A stretch of DNA of 64,000 nucleotides from an uncultured Thermoguttaceae bacterium (GTDB lineage Bacteria > Planctomycetota > Planctomycetia > Pirellulales > Thermoguttaceae), in the NCBI GenBank assembly GCA_937951625.1, contig CALFBP010000060.1, forward strand, positions 1 through 64,000, read 5' to 3'. The translations under genes and the position numbers were made by a program. This document shows, piece by piece, positions 55,612-64,000 of this stretch (positions are counted from its first letter, which is position 1; every line of letters starts with the position of its first letter). Below the pieces are notes generated by a model. It was not told the origin of the DNA and searched no databases. It saw only the letters and a program-made list of their open reading frames with translations.

Positions 55612-56748
55612 GTGAGCGCAGCGGGAGCATTCGACGAGATTCGCATCGGCGTGATCGGCTGCGGGGGCTTCGGCCTGTTCGCCTTGCAGCATTTCGCCCA
55701 AGTGCCTGGAGTGCGGTTGGCAGGCATGGCCGGCACGCACCGCGAGGCCGCCTTGGCCGCGGCCAAGCGGTTCGGCTTGGAAAACGTCGAGGAGGTGGCC
55801 GATCTCCTCCGTCGCGAGGACATCGACTTGGTGTACATCGCCACGCCGCCGTTTTTGCATCACGATCAGGCGATTCGGGCCTTGGAGGCCGGAAAACACG
55901 TGATTTGCGAGAAGCCGATGGCGGTCGCCTTGTCCCAAGCCGACGAGATGATCGCATCCGCCGCGCGGCGTAACCTGCTCGTGGTGGCCAACCTCATGCA
56001 ACGTTACAACCCGCTGTTCGAGGCCGTGCGGACGCTCATCGAACGACGGATTTTGGGCGAGGTGCTCCACGGCTATTTCGAGAACTACGCGGCGGATGAA
56101 GGGCTGCCCGCGGAACACTGGTTTTGGGACCGCACCAAAAGCGGCGGCATCTTCATCGAGCATGGCGTGCATTTCTTCGACCTTTTCGAGGGTTGGTTGG
56201 GCAAGGGCCAAGTTGTGTCGGCGCAGGCCTGCCGCCGCCCCGACGCCGATCTCGAAGACCAGGTCCAATGCGTGGTCCGCTATGGCGGCGGCGTGCTGGT
56301 GCATTTTTACCACGGCTTCCATCAACCGGGCCGCATGGACCGCCAGGAACTCCGCTTGGTTTTCGAGCGCGGCGACGTGACGCTTTACGATTGGATCCCC
56401 AGCCGATACCGGATCCACGCCGTGGTCGACGAGGCGGCCACTCGGGCACTCTGCGATCTGTTTCCCAAGGCACGCTTGGACGTTTCGGCCACGTATGGCG
56501 GCAAGGACCGCCTCTGCCGTGGGCGTGGCCGCGACTTGGACGTTTATCAGATGGTCGAGCTTTCCGGCGGGCTCGAACGGCCGAAGCTGCACCGTTACGG
56601 CGACTTGCTCCGCGATTTGCTGAGCGACCAGCTCGCCTGGCTGCGAGACCGCTCCCACGTCCGCCGCGTTACCGAGCAGAACGGCCGCGCTAGCCTCGCC
56701 ATGGCGGTCGAGGCCGACTCGCTGGCGAGGCAAACCATGCCGGGATGA
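55612..56748 (+). CDS. Gfo/Idh/MocA-family oxidoreductase
   Basis: The product has 378 residues with a GTG start. The NAD(P)-binding start is RIGVIGCGGFGLFALQHF and the second marker is the catalytic-lysine motif HVICEKPMAVAL. The C-terminal domain contains GGIFIEHGVHFFDLFEGWLG, with the histidine typical of the family. Members oxidise or reduce sugars, inositols or nucleotide sugars. Its place after two GH130 genes and a glycosyltransferase suggests a role on the same sugar, but the substrate is not readable. Confidence 0.85.
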   Translation: MSAAGAFDEIRIGVIGCGGFGLFALQHFAQVPGVRLAGMAGTHREAALAAAKRFGLENVEEVADLLRREDIDLVYIATPPFLHHDQAIRALEAGKHVICEKPMAVALSQADEMIASAARRNLLVVANLMQRYNPLFEAVRTLIERRILGEVLHGYFENYAADEGLPAEHWFWDRTKSGGIFIEHGVHFFDLFEGWLGKGQVVSAQACRRPDADLEDQVQCVVRYGGGVLVHFYHGFHQPGRMDRQELRLVFERGDVTLYDWIPSRYRIHAVVDEAATRALCDLFPKARLDVSATYGGKDRLCRGRGRDLDVYQMVELSGGLERPKLHRYGDLLRDLLSDQLAWLRDRSHVRRVTEQNGRASLAMAVEADSLARQTMPG

Positions 56749-56770
56749 AACGTCTGGCCCGGCGGGGCGA

Positions 56771-58192
56771 TCATTCCTTTTCTTCCGGCTCGACGTGGAT
56801 CACCACCCGGCCCACGCCATCCAGCCGCGCGCGGAGATGGCCTTCCAGCCGCTCGGTGAGCTGATGGGCGTAGGTGATGGCGGTGTCGGGGGGCATTGGG
56901 CAGTGGAAGGAAATCGCCAATTCACACCCCGTGCTTTGGACCTTGACATCGTGCGGTTCGATCGCCATTCCGGACGCGGCGAAGTATTCTCGGATCGCGG
57001 CGCAGACCGCGGCCTCGCTGACTCGCTGGGTCGGAATGGTTGCGGTGGTCTCGCCCGCGGGTTCGATATGGCTGACGACTTCCGCCAGATCAGGTAGTTT
57101 GGAGCGCAGGTCCTGTTCGAAGGCCGTGGCTTGCCGGTGGGCCTCGTCGAGCCGCAACGAGTCGTCGACCTCCAGGTGGCACTCGATGGAACGGTGGCCT
57201 TCCCGCTCATAGATGCGAATCCCATGCACGCTTAGGCCATGTTGGGCCGCCACCCTCCGCACCGTGGTGAGAAGGTCTTCCGATGGAGCGGCGACCGGCT
57301 CCAAATGGACGACCACGTCAGCGCCCGGGGCCACGCGGCGAACGGCGGCCTCGGCCTCATCGGCGATTTCGTGGGAACGCTCGAACGTGGTGCTCCGATC
57401 GACTTCGAGGACAACGTCGGCAAACACCTCGGGTCCACTGCGGCGCACGCGGACTTGGCGGACGCTCGCCACGTCAGGAACGCTCGCGGCCGCGGCGGCC
57501 ACCTCTTCGCGCAACTGCCGCGGCACGCTGTCCAAAAGGTCGTCGATCGACTTCTTGCCCAAGCGAAGGCTGATCCCGATCACGATTCCCGCCACCACAA
57601 GGGCGGCCACAGCGTCGGCCTTCACCAACCAAGGCAGACCGAAACGATTGCCGAGCGCGACCGTGGCCAGGCCGAACAACACCACGGCTGAACTCCAGAT
57701 GTCGGTAGAGAAATGCAGGGCGTCGGCCTCGAGGGCCTGACTGTGATACTTCCGGGCGGCTCGCGACAGGGCTCTTGCTCGGGAAAAATCGACGGCCATC
57801 GAGACGAGCACCACAAGGAAGGCCCAGACGTTGGCGTCGACCTCCACTTCGTCGCCGAGGAGTCGTTTTCCGCCCTCGAAGATGATCCACGCGCAGGTGA
57901 CCAGGAGCAGCCCCGTCTGGCCCAGCGCCGAGAGGTTTTCGAACTTGCCATGGCCGTAGGTGTGGCTGCCGTCGGCGGGGCGACTGGAAATGCGAACTGC
58001 CCAAAGGGTCATGCCCGTGGCCACCAGGTCGAGACCCGAATGCGCCGCTTCCGAGAGGATGCCCAAGCTGTTGGTCATGAAACCAACAACCAGCTTGAGG
58101 ACCGTCAATAGGATCGCGGCGGCCAGCGAGCGCAGGGCGACGTCGCGTTTCTCCCGGGCTGCCTGCTCGCGATTCTCCAAGGCCTCGTTCAT
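56771..58192 (-). CDS. cation diffusion facilitator transporter with extended C-terminus
   Basis: The product is about 473 residues, well above the usual 300. Six membrane segments occupy about residues 20-210. The metal site is HSGLD in helix 2 and HFSTD in helix 5, both HxxxD, as in Zn-type members. The cytoplasmic part appears to contain three ferredoxin-like modules rather than one: ADVVLEVDRSTTFERSHEIAD, then ECHLEVDDSLRLDEAHRQA, then ELAISFHCPMPPDTAITYAHQ, each followed by a VxxHxEP-type end. ATG 58192 is used. It is convergent with the oxidoreductase gene. Confidence 0.85.
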   Translation of the reverse strand: MNEALENREQAAREKRDVALRSLAAAILLTVLKLVVGFMTNSLGILSEAAHSGLDLVATGMTLWAVRISSRPADGSHTYGHGKFENLSALGQTGLLLVTCAWIIFEGGKRLLGDEVEVDANVWAFLVVLVSMAVDFSRARALSRAARKYHSQALEADALHFSTDIWSSAVVLFGLATVALGNRFGLPWLVKADAVAALVVAGIVIGISLRLGKKSIDDLLDSVPRQLREEVAAAAASVPDVASVRQVRVRRSGPEVFADVVLEVDRSTTFERSHEIADEAEAAVRRVAPGADVVVHLEPVAAPSEDLLTTVRRVAAQHGLSVHGIRIYEREGHRSIECHLEVDDSLRLDEAHRQATAFEQDLRSKLPDLAEVVSHIEPAGETTATIPTQRVSEAAVCAAIREYFAASGMAIEPHDVKVQSTGCELAISFHCPMPPDTAITYAHQLTERLEGHLRARLDGVGRVVIHVEPEEKE

Positions 58193-58479
58193 GCGGAGAT
58201 TATAGGCCGCAAAACTTCCCAAGCGAAGAAACCGCCCGCGCGACTCGAATGGCGAAGCCCTGTCAACGGTTCCAGAGATTGCCCCCAACCCCCTCGTGCG
58301 CGGGATGGCAGAACGGTGAGAGGTTGACATTCATGCGGCTGTCTCACAAACTATCCGGTTCGGACATGCACAAGCATCCTCGGCTTTTCGGCGCCGATGC
58401 GCGATTCCCGCTTCGCTGTTTTGGTGCAGGCAGGAACCCAAGGGCAGTATGGCATTCGGTTGACTTAGGAAGGTGGGCC

Positions 58480-59262
58480 ATGGAAATCCTAATCTTCGAC
58501 ACTTACGAGCAGATGAGCAAGGCCGCGGCCAAGGCCGTGGCCGATTTGCTGAACCGCAAGCCAAACGCCGTGCTGGGATTAGCGACAGGCTCGACGCCGT
58601 TGGGGCTCTACAAAGAACTTGTCCGCATGCACAAGTACGAGGGGCTGGACTTTTCCCAGGTAACCACGTTCAACCTGGACGAGTATGTGGGTCTGAAGAA
58701 GGACCACCCGCAAAGCTACCATTACTTCATGCACGAGAACCTTTTCAAACACATCAACATCCCGCTGCAAAACATCTACATCCCCTCGGGAACGACCAAC
58801 AATTACGCGGCATTTTGCGAGTGGTATGAGCGGCGGATCAAGGAGTGCGGGGGAATCGACTTGCAGTTGTTGGGAGTCGGTTCGGATGGACACATTGCCT
58901 TCAACGAACCGTCAAGTTCCTTGGGTTCCCGCACCCGCATCAAAACCTTGGCCCATTCCACCATCCAAGACAATGCCCGGTTCTTCGAGAAGATCGAGGA
59001 TGTGCCGATCTACGCCATTACGATGGGCGTGGGCACGATCCTGGAGGCGAGGAAAATCCTCTTCCTGGCCAACGGAGCGAAGAAGGCCGACGCCGTAGCG
59101 AAGGCGATCGAGGGACCGGTCACGAGCATGATTACGGCCAGCGCGTTGCAACTCCACCCGTTTGTGACCGCGTATCTCGATCGAGAAGCGGCGAGCAAGC
59201 TGACCATGATCGACTACTACCAGTGGATTCAGGCCAAAAGCATCGAAGCTCCCAAACCGTGA
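58480..59262 (+). CDS. nagB: glucosamine-6-phosphate deaminase (NagB)
   Basis: The product is about 260 residues. It converts glucosamine 6-phosphate to fructose 6-phosphate and ammonia. GLATGSTPLGLYKELV, the catalytic Asp in FNLDEYVGL, and GVGSDGHIAFNEP with the active-site His are intact. ATG 58480 follows AGGAAGG; the track start at 58249 is upstream and antisense to the CDF gene. A TTGACA at 58324-58329 may be the -35 box, but its -10 is poor. A GlmU-like gene follows 9 bases later. Confidence 0.93.
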   Translation: MEILIFDTYEQMSKAAAKAVADLLNRKPNAVLGLATGSTPLGLYKELVRMHKYEGLDFSQVTTFNLDEYVGLKKDHPQSYHYFMHENLFKHINIPLQNIYIPSGTTNNYAAFCEWYERRIKECGGIDLQLLGVGSDGHIAFNEPSSSLGSRTRIKTLAHSTIQDNARFFEKIEDVPIYAITMGVGTILEARKILFLANGAKKADAVAKAIEGPVTSMITASALQLHPFVTAYLDREAASKLTMIDYYQWIQAKSIEAPKP

Positions 59263-59271
59263 GGGTCCGGC

Positions 59272-60555
59272 ATGCGATTGATTCTTTTGGACTTACCCTC
59301 TCCCAAACGAGTTCAGTTTTATCCCTTAGCGCTGTGCCGCCCAATCTGGGAATTGCGGTGTGGCATGTCGTCGTTGGGGGAGAAATTGGTGGCCAAAACG
59401 GGCGTGCGCGATGTGGCGTGCTTCGTGCCGGAATACATGGCCGAGTCTTATCGGGCCAAGACGCCCTGGCCGGTGAATGATCTCCAGTCGTTGAAAGGCG
59501 ACGATCTGCTGCTGGTGTCGGGCAGAGTGAAAGCCGCCGGGCTGGACATGATGCCGCAAGGGCCAAGCCAAGCCGTGTTTCTGCCCGATGGCGAGTGCCT
59601 CCTGGCCCGGATTACCCGGGAGGACGCGGCTAAACTGGACGCCTCGTCGATCGAGGCCTTTTTGGCATCGGCTCGGAGTTCCCTTCCCGCGGCGGCCCTC
59701 GACGTGCCGACGTGGAACTACACCTGGGACCTGATCCTCGCCAACCCAGCGCAACTGATCGAGGATTACAAAAAGGCGGGACGCAGCGGCATCGAAGGTA
59801 CGGTGGAACAGCCCAATGCCATCCGCGGCAGCGCCAAAGACGTGTACGTGGCCCACGGGGCGGTCGTGCATCCCATGGTCGTGCTCGATGCGGCGGCAGG
59901 GCCGATCTATCTCGACGAGGGCGTCGTGGTCCACCCCTTTACCCGCATCGAAGGGCCTGCCTACATCGGCAAGCATTCGATCCTGCTCGGGGCCAAATGT
60001 CGCGAAGGGAACTCGATCGGGCCGATGTGCCGGGTAGGCGGCGAAGTCGAGGAATCGATCATCCAGGGCTATTCCAACAAGTATCATGATGGATTTCTGG
60101 GACATGCCTATGTCGGCGAGTGGGTGAACCTTGGTGCGCTGACCACCAACAGCGACCTGAAAAACGATTACTCCAGCGTTTCGATCATCCTCGACGGCCA
60201 CACGCCCATCGACACCGGCTCCACCAAAGTCGGCGCACTGATCGGCGATCACACGAAGACGTCGATCGGGACCCTATTGAACACGGGCGCTTATGTCGGG
60301 GCCATGGCCCTGATCGCCGCGACCGGGCGACTCCTGCCGAAGTTCCTGCCCTCGTTCGCCTGGTATCTGGAAGGCGTAGTGACGAAGGGCTTTGGAAAAA
60401 ACAAATTGTATGAAACCGCCAAAGTGGCCATGAGCCGTCGCAAATGCGAATGGACGGCCGCCGAGCAGGCGATGTGGGACGAAATCTTCCAGCTCACCGC
60501 CCCGGAACGCAATGAGGCCATCAAGAAGGGTCGGCGGACCTTGGCGGGAACCTGA
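59272..60555 (+). CDS. GlmU-like sugar nucleotidyl/acetyltransferase (alternative GlmU type)
   Basis: The product has 427 residues. The N-terminus, MRLILLDLPSPKRVQFYPLALCRPIWELRCG, lacks the GxGxRM loop of standard nucleotidyltransferases and instead looks like the alternative bacterial GlmU family known from Bacteroidetes. The middle and C-terminus form a left-handed beta-helix (VVHPMVVLDAAAGPIYLDEG, IEGPAYIGKHSILLGAKCREG, GTLLNTGAYVGAMA), and the LGALTTNSDLKNDYSSV loop fits the acetyltransferase site. It is likely to make UDP-N-acetylglucosamine or a related nucleotide sugar and pairs with nagB. Confidence 0.75.
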   Translation: MRLILLDLPSPKRVQFYPLALCRPIWELRCGMSSLGEKLVAKTGVRDVACFVPEYMAESYRAKTPWPVNDLQSLKGDDLLLVSGRVKAAGLDMMPQGPSQAVFLPDGECLLARITREDAAKLDASSIEAFLASARSSLPAAALDVPTWNYTWDLILANPAQLIEDYKKAGRSGIEGTVEQPNAIRGSAKDVYVAHGAVVHPMVVLDAAAGPIYLDEGVVVHPFTRIEGPAYIGKHSILLGAKCREGNSIGPMCRVGGEVEESIIQGYSNKYHDGFLGHAYVGEWVNLGALTTNSDLKNDYSSVSIILDGHTPIDTGSTKVGALIGDHTKTSIGTLLNTGAYVGAMALIAATGRLLPKFLPSFAWYLEGVVTKGFGKNKLYETAKVAMSRRKCEWTAAEQAMWDEIFQLTAPERNEAIKKGRRTLAGT

Positions 60556-60646
60556 ATTGCGCATCTAGTTGTCACCGAAGCTTGGATGCGGGGTCCCTCG
60601 GGGACTCCCGAACACTGCTTACCAACCTGATACGTGGAGGCATTTC

Positions 60647-60901
60647 ATGGCGACGATCGAAGAACGGGTCAAGGCAGTCACCGCCCGCGTCTTGCGGCTG
60701 AATCCCGACGACATCAAGCCCGAGCATCATTTTGCCCGCGACCTGGGGGCGGAAAGCATCCAGTCGGTCGAACTGGTGGCGAATTTCGAGGAGGAATTCG
60801 GCATCGAGATGGACGAAGACGCGGCCCTGTCGGTATCGACGGTGGGCGAAGCGGTAAAATTCATCGCCGAAGTGTGCAAGCAGCAGGGGGTCTCGGCGTA
60901 G
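60647..60901 (+). CDS. acyl carrier protein
   Basis: The product has 84 residues. DLGAESIQSVELV contains Ser37, the site for the 4'-phosphopantetheine arm; the usual DSL reads ESI here. The acidic helices EEEFGIEMDEDAALSVSTVGEAV match the family. ATG 60647 follows GGAGG. No fatty-acid gene adjoins it; the next gene is a LeuA-like enzyme. It may be the housekeeping ACP or a dedicated one. Confidence 0.88.
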   Translation: MATIEERVKAVTARVLRLNPDDIKPEHHFARDLGAESIQSVELVANFEEEFGIEMDEDAALSVSTVGEAVKFIAEVCKQQGVSA

Positions 60902-61020
60902 GGCGCGTGACGACGTGCCCGGTGAGCCGCCGCCACCCCTGGGCCGCCCCACTTCAACCGACATCACCCTCCGGCATCCCTGCCCTAGGACCGCATCCCA
61001 TTCGACGAAAGGCGCTATCC

Positions 61021-62433
61021 ATGACCGAAATCGCCAAGGCCAACAACACGAAAATCTCTTTCCCGTTGATCGATCGAACGGAACCCAATCTTCTCGAGGA
61101 AACTTTCAACTACAGCTTGCCGCCGTTGATCCGCTTCGACGGCCCGATTGTCGAGTACATCGACGGCAAGCCAGTGACCTTCGACCCGCAAACGCTCAAG
61201 ACCCGCGACCTGGTCATCACCGACACCACCTTTCGCGACGGCCAGCAGTCGCGTCCCCCGTACACCATCGAACAGATGGTGCATATTTACGATTTGCTCT
61301 CGAAGCTGGGGGGGCCCAACGGCATCATCCGCCAAACGGAGTTTTTCCTCTACACCAAGAATGACCGAGAGACGCTGGATCGTTGCCGGGCCCTGGGCCA
61401 TCGCTACCCGGAGTGTACCGGCTGGATTCGCGCCAACACGATGGACGACTTCCGCCTGGTGCAGGAGGCTGGCTTGGCGGAGACGGGCATGTTGACAAGC
61501 TGTTCGGACTACCACATCTTCAACAAACTCAAGTTCAAGAGCCGCAAGGAGTGCATGGACCGCTACTGCCAGGTGGTCGATGCGGCCTTCGAAGCCGGTA
61601 TCCGGCCCCGCTGTCACCTGGAGGACGTGACCCGGGCCGACATCGAGGGTTTCGTGCTCCCCTTCGTCGAGCGGCTGATGCGGATGAGCGAGCAGGTTCC
61701 GGATCACCTTTCGGTGAAGATCCGGCTTTGCGATACGATGGGCTTCGGCTTGAGTTATCCCGGCGTGGAACTGCCCCGAAGCATCCCGAAGCTGGTCTAC
61801 AAGCTCCACCGCGAGGTCGGCGTACCCAGCGAGCGGCTGGAGTGGCACGGGCACAACGATTTCCATAAGGTCCACATCAATGGCGCGACCGCCTGGCTCT
61901 ACGGCTGCGATGCACTCAATACGACCCTTTTCGGCTTCGGCGAGCGGACCGGTAATCCGCCCTTGGAGGCCGCTGTGTTCGAATACATCGCCCTTCGTGG
62001 CGAGCTGAGCGGCATCCGCACCGAACTGATCACCGAGCTAGCCGATTACATGCGGTCGATCGGGATGCCTATTCCCGACAACTATCCGTTTGTGGGCCGC
62101 TGCTTCAACACGACCTCGGCCGGGATCCACGCGGGCGGGTTGCGCCAGGACGAACGCATCTACAATATTTTCGACACCACCGCCCTGCTGGGCCGTCCGC
62201 CGCGGGTCGCCATCACCGACAAGACCGGCGCCGATGGCGTGACCCTTTGGGTCAACGAGTTTTTCGGCCTGAAAGGTGCCGATCGCATCAGCAAGATCAA
62301 GGTCCATAAGCTCGCCCGTTGGGTCATGGATCAGTACGAGGTCCACGGGCGATTGACCGCCATCAGCGATCAGGAACTCGAGGCCAAGACCCGCGAATTG
62401 CTGCCCGAACTCTGGGCCAAGTTTCGCGGCTAA
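61021..62433 (+). CDS. LeuA/homocitrate/Re-citrate synthase-like enzyme
   Basis: The product is about 470 residues. TDTTFRDGQQSRPPYT has the metal-binding Asp and Arg of the DRE-TIM family, and EWHGHNDFHKV supplies the HxH metal site. The segments IIRQTEFFLYTKNDRET and ETGMLTSCSDYHIFNKL are, from memory, like the Re-citrate synthase branch rather than standard LeuA, and the C-terminal regulatory LeuA domain is absent. It condenses acetyl-CoA with a 2-oxo acid; oxaloacetate is the favoured guess. ATG 61021 is used; the track start at 60634 overlaps the ACP gene in another frame. Confidence 0.75.
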   Translation: MTEIAKANNTKISFPLIDRTEPNLLEETFNYSLPPLIRFDGPIVEYIDGKPVTFDPQTLKTRDLVITDTTFRDGQQSRPPYTIEQMVHIYDLLSKLGGPNGIIRQTEFFLYTKNDRETLDRCRALGHRYPECTGWIRANTMDDFRLVQEAGLAETGMLTSCSDYHIFNKLKFKSRKECMDRYCQVVDAAFEAGIRPRCHLEDVTRADIEGFVLPFVERLMRMSEQVPDHLSVKIRLCDTMGFGLSYPGVELPRSIPKLVYKLHREVGVPSERLEWHGHNDFHKVHINGATAWLYGCDALNTTLFGFGERTGNPPLEAAVFEYIALRGELSGIRTELITELADYMRSIGMPIPDNYPFVGRCFNTTSAGIHAGGLRQDERIYNIFDTTALLGRPPRVAITDKTGADGVTLWVNEFFGLKGADRISKIKVHKLARWVMDQYEVHGRLTAISDQELEAKTRELLPELWAKFRG

Positions 62434-62605
62434 AGAGCGTTCCCGCGGAAATAGCGAACACGACCTGCTTGTCCCGAGCGGCGCTGGGGGGCGACCTGTT
62501 TCATCAGCCGCACATGCCAGAGCCTTAGCCGAGCGGGGCGTGCGATTGCTGTATGCAAGTTGATCCTAACACGCTCCCTCATCCCCGCCGTGAGGAAACT
62601 TTCTC

Positions 62606-64000
62606 ATGAAGACTTCAGCGATCTTTGTTCGCCGCTCCGTGAACGGTCAGGCTGTGCCACGTCGTGGCGTGTGGAAGCTTTTGCCGGTCGCAGGAATCGC
62701 CTTCGCGCTGTTTGGCGGGGAGGCCGCGGCGACGGACGTGGGGCTAGAGGAGGCATTTCGCACCCCGCCTCATGCCGCGAAGCCTTGGGCCTACTGGTGG
62801 TGGCTCAACGCCAACGTGACCCGCTCCTCGATCACCCGAGACTTGGAAGAAATGAAACACAAGGGGCTGGGCGGGTTTTTGCTGTTCGACGTCACGGCCT
62901 ACGGCCAACACTTGGTGCCGTCGCCACCGCGAAAGATCGAGTTCATGAGCCAGCCCTGGCGGGCGTTGGTCAAGCACGCCATGCAGGAGGCCCATCGGTT
63001 GGGCCTCGAGATGAGCATTAATCTCAGCACGTGTGGCGGGGCCCTTCGCGCCCCGTGGAAAACCGGGTCGCAGGCCCCGAAGGTCCTCGTCTGGTCCGCC
63101 GTGGACGTGACCGGCCCAAGGCGGGTGACGCTGGCGGTGGCGCGTCAGCGCGGGCCGGAGGCTTGGGACGCGGCCTTGGTGGCGGCCCGAATCCCAGCCG
63201 ATGCTCCAGCCCTTGCCGCCCCCCCAGAGGCCAATAAGCAGGAGATTCGGTTTTCCAACGATCCCGCGTCATGGCGGGAAGCGACCTTTCGCGGGTCAGG
63301 CCCGCACGCGGCCCACGACGCTAAAGCTGAGGCGATCACGGCCCTGGAGGTCGTCGATGTGACGGATCGCCTGGATGCTGGCGGCCGACTCGTTTGGGAC
63401 GTGCCCGAGGGGCGATGGCGGGTCTTCCGCTTTCTCTACACCGTTGCCAAGGACGCCGAGTCTGACGTCGACATGCTGGACGCCGCCGCCGTGGAATCTT
63501 TTTTCAACAAGATGGGCGGGGCGATTCTCGAAGACGCCGGTCCCCTGGTGGGCAAGACGTTGACCCATTTCTACAGCGTAAGCTGGGAAGGCGCCATCCC
63601 CACGTGGACCGTGGATTTCGATCGCCATTTTGAGCGTTATCGCGGCTACTCGCTGCGGCCCTACCTCCCGGTGCTCGCGGGGCTCACCGTCGGCAGCCCT
63701 GAGGTCTCCCAGCGTTTCCTCCGCGACTTCGGCCGCACCCTGGCCGATTGCTTCATGGACCATTGCTACGCCAAGCTGGGCGCGTTGTGCCATCGGGTGG
63801 GGCTGAAGTGGCACTCGGAGTCGGGCGGGCCCTGGCGTCGCGACACGCCCTTGTTCGCCTACGCCGACGCGCTGGAGTTCTGGGGCCGCAACGACATGCC
63901 GCAAGGCGAATTCTGGTGGCCGGGCAAGGCGGAGATCGGCCGCAGCAACGCCATTCAAGCCGCGATGGCCGCTCACATTTATGGCCGCCCCTTGGCCTCG
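62606..64000 (+). CDS. GH106-like alpha-L-rhamnosidase, N-terminal part, cut by the window edge
   Basis: An open frame of 465 codons runs from ATG 62606 to the end of the window with no stop, which explains its absence from the ORF track. A signal-like N-terminus (LLPVAGIAFALFGGEAAA) is followed by PWAYWWWLNANVTRSSITRD and KGLGGFLLFDV, the start of the GH106 TIM barrel, and later by WEGAIPTWTVDFDRHFERYRGY and LKWHSESGG. GH106 enzymes release L-rhamnose from plant or algal polysaccharides. The full enzyme usually exceeds 900 residues, so about half is visible. Confidence 0.85.
   Translation, partial: MKTSAIFVRRSVNGQAVPRRGVWKLLPVAGIAFALFGGEAAATDVGLEEAFRTPPHAAKPWAYWWWLNANVTRSSITRDLEEMKHKGLGGFLLFDVTAYGQHLVPSPPRKIEFMSQPWRALVKHAMQEAHRLGLEMSINLSTCGGALRAPWKTGSQAPKVLVWSAVDVTGPRRVTLAVARQRGPEAWDAALVAARIPADAPALAAPPEANKQEIRFSNDPASWREATFRGSGPHAAHDAKAEAITALEVVDVTDRLDAGGRLVWDVPEGRWRVFRFLYTVAKDAESDVDMLDAAAVESFFNKMGGAILEDAGPLVGKTLTHFYSVSWEGAIPTWTVDFDRHFERYRGYSLRPYLPVLAGLTVGSPEVSQRFLRDFGRTLADCFMDHCYAKLGALCHRVGLKWHSESGGPWRRDTPLFAYADALEFWGRNDMPQGEFWWPGKAEIGRSNAIQAAMAAHIYGRPLAS

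Noticed and set aside
1-64000. CRISPR array, phage module, toxin-antitoxin pair, rRNA or tRNA cluster
   Set aside because: None could be seen on reading both strands; no regularly spaced repeats, cas genes or integrase genes were found.

Overview
The window reads as high-GC chromosomal DNA from a member of the Planctomycetota, most likely of the Pirellulales type. This is inferred from gene content: a Ser/Thr kinase with the planctomycete-style N-terminal extension, a membrane-tethered prenyltransferase/squalene-oxidase-repeat protein, several large exported sugar-active proteins, DapL-type lysine synthesis, a multihaem cytochrome fused to TPRs, and many small operons separated by long spacers. 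No rRNA, tRNA, CRISPR array or intact mobile element was recognised. The only mobile-element trace is a worn IS4-like transposase fragment at the left edge.

Layout. 0.2-9 kb: transposase remnant, membrane-tethered toroid protein, thiC, a TPR protein with DPF repeats, a SorC-like regulator, an ECF-like sigma factor and a creatininase-family amidohydrolase. 9-18 kb: a membrane-anchored protein with two fused ModA-like binding domains, a PfpI-like protein, dapL, then three sugar-related genes (a large exported protein of unknown family, a Tat-exported TIM-barrel isomerase and an exported beta-propeller protein). 18-23.4 kb: a surface-polysaccharide island with a pyruvyl transferase, a GT4, a QueC-like PP-loop ATPase and a truncated sulfotransferase on the minus strand, and a divergent glycosyltransferase. 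A strong minus-strand promoter there is overlapped by a perfect 9-bp palindrome. 23.5-27.5 kb: a membrane protein, a MoxR/RavA-like AAA ATPase and a VWA partner. 27.8-34.3 kb: SLC13 transporter, glutamate dehydrogenase, GH42-like protein, PH-domain protein. 34.3-43.4 kb: Ser-rich exported protein, Ser/Thr kinase, Fe-type alcohol dehydrogenase, HEAT-like exported protein, rho, and a thioredoxin-fold protein. 43.9-49.2 kb: pdxJ-dapA, then a winged-helix regulator coupled to an octahaem cytochrome/HEAT/TPR protein. 49.2-56.8 kb: a GDSL hydrolase and a cytoplasmic GH130 / GT4-fusion / GH130 / Gfo-Idh-MocA set. 56.8-64 kb: an unusually long CDF transporter, nagB with a GlmU-like gene, an acyl carrier protein followed by a LeuA/Re-citrate-synthase-like enzyme, and the start of a GH106-like rhamnosidase cut by the window edge.

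How parts fit together. dapA and dapL belong to the diaminopimelate aminotransferase route to lysine and peptidoglycan precursors. nagB and the GlmU-like gene cover amino-sugar interconversion. The two GH130 genes around the GT4 fusion suggest an intracellular beta-mannoside made by a glycosyltransferase and turned over by phosphorolysis; this is the most attractive candidate for an undescribed system here. The PP-loop ATPase in the polysaccharide island is the second. All function statements come from reading motifs by eye; no database search was possible.
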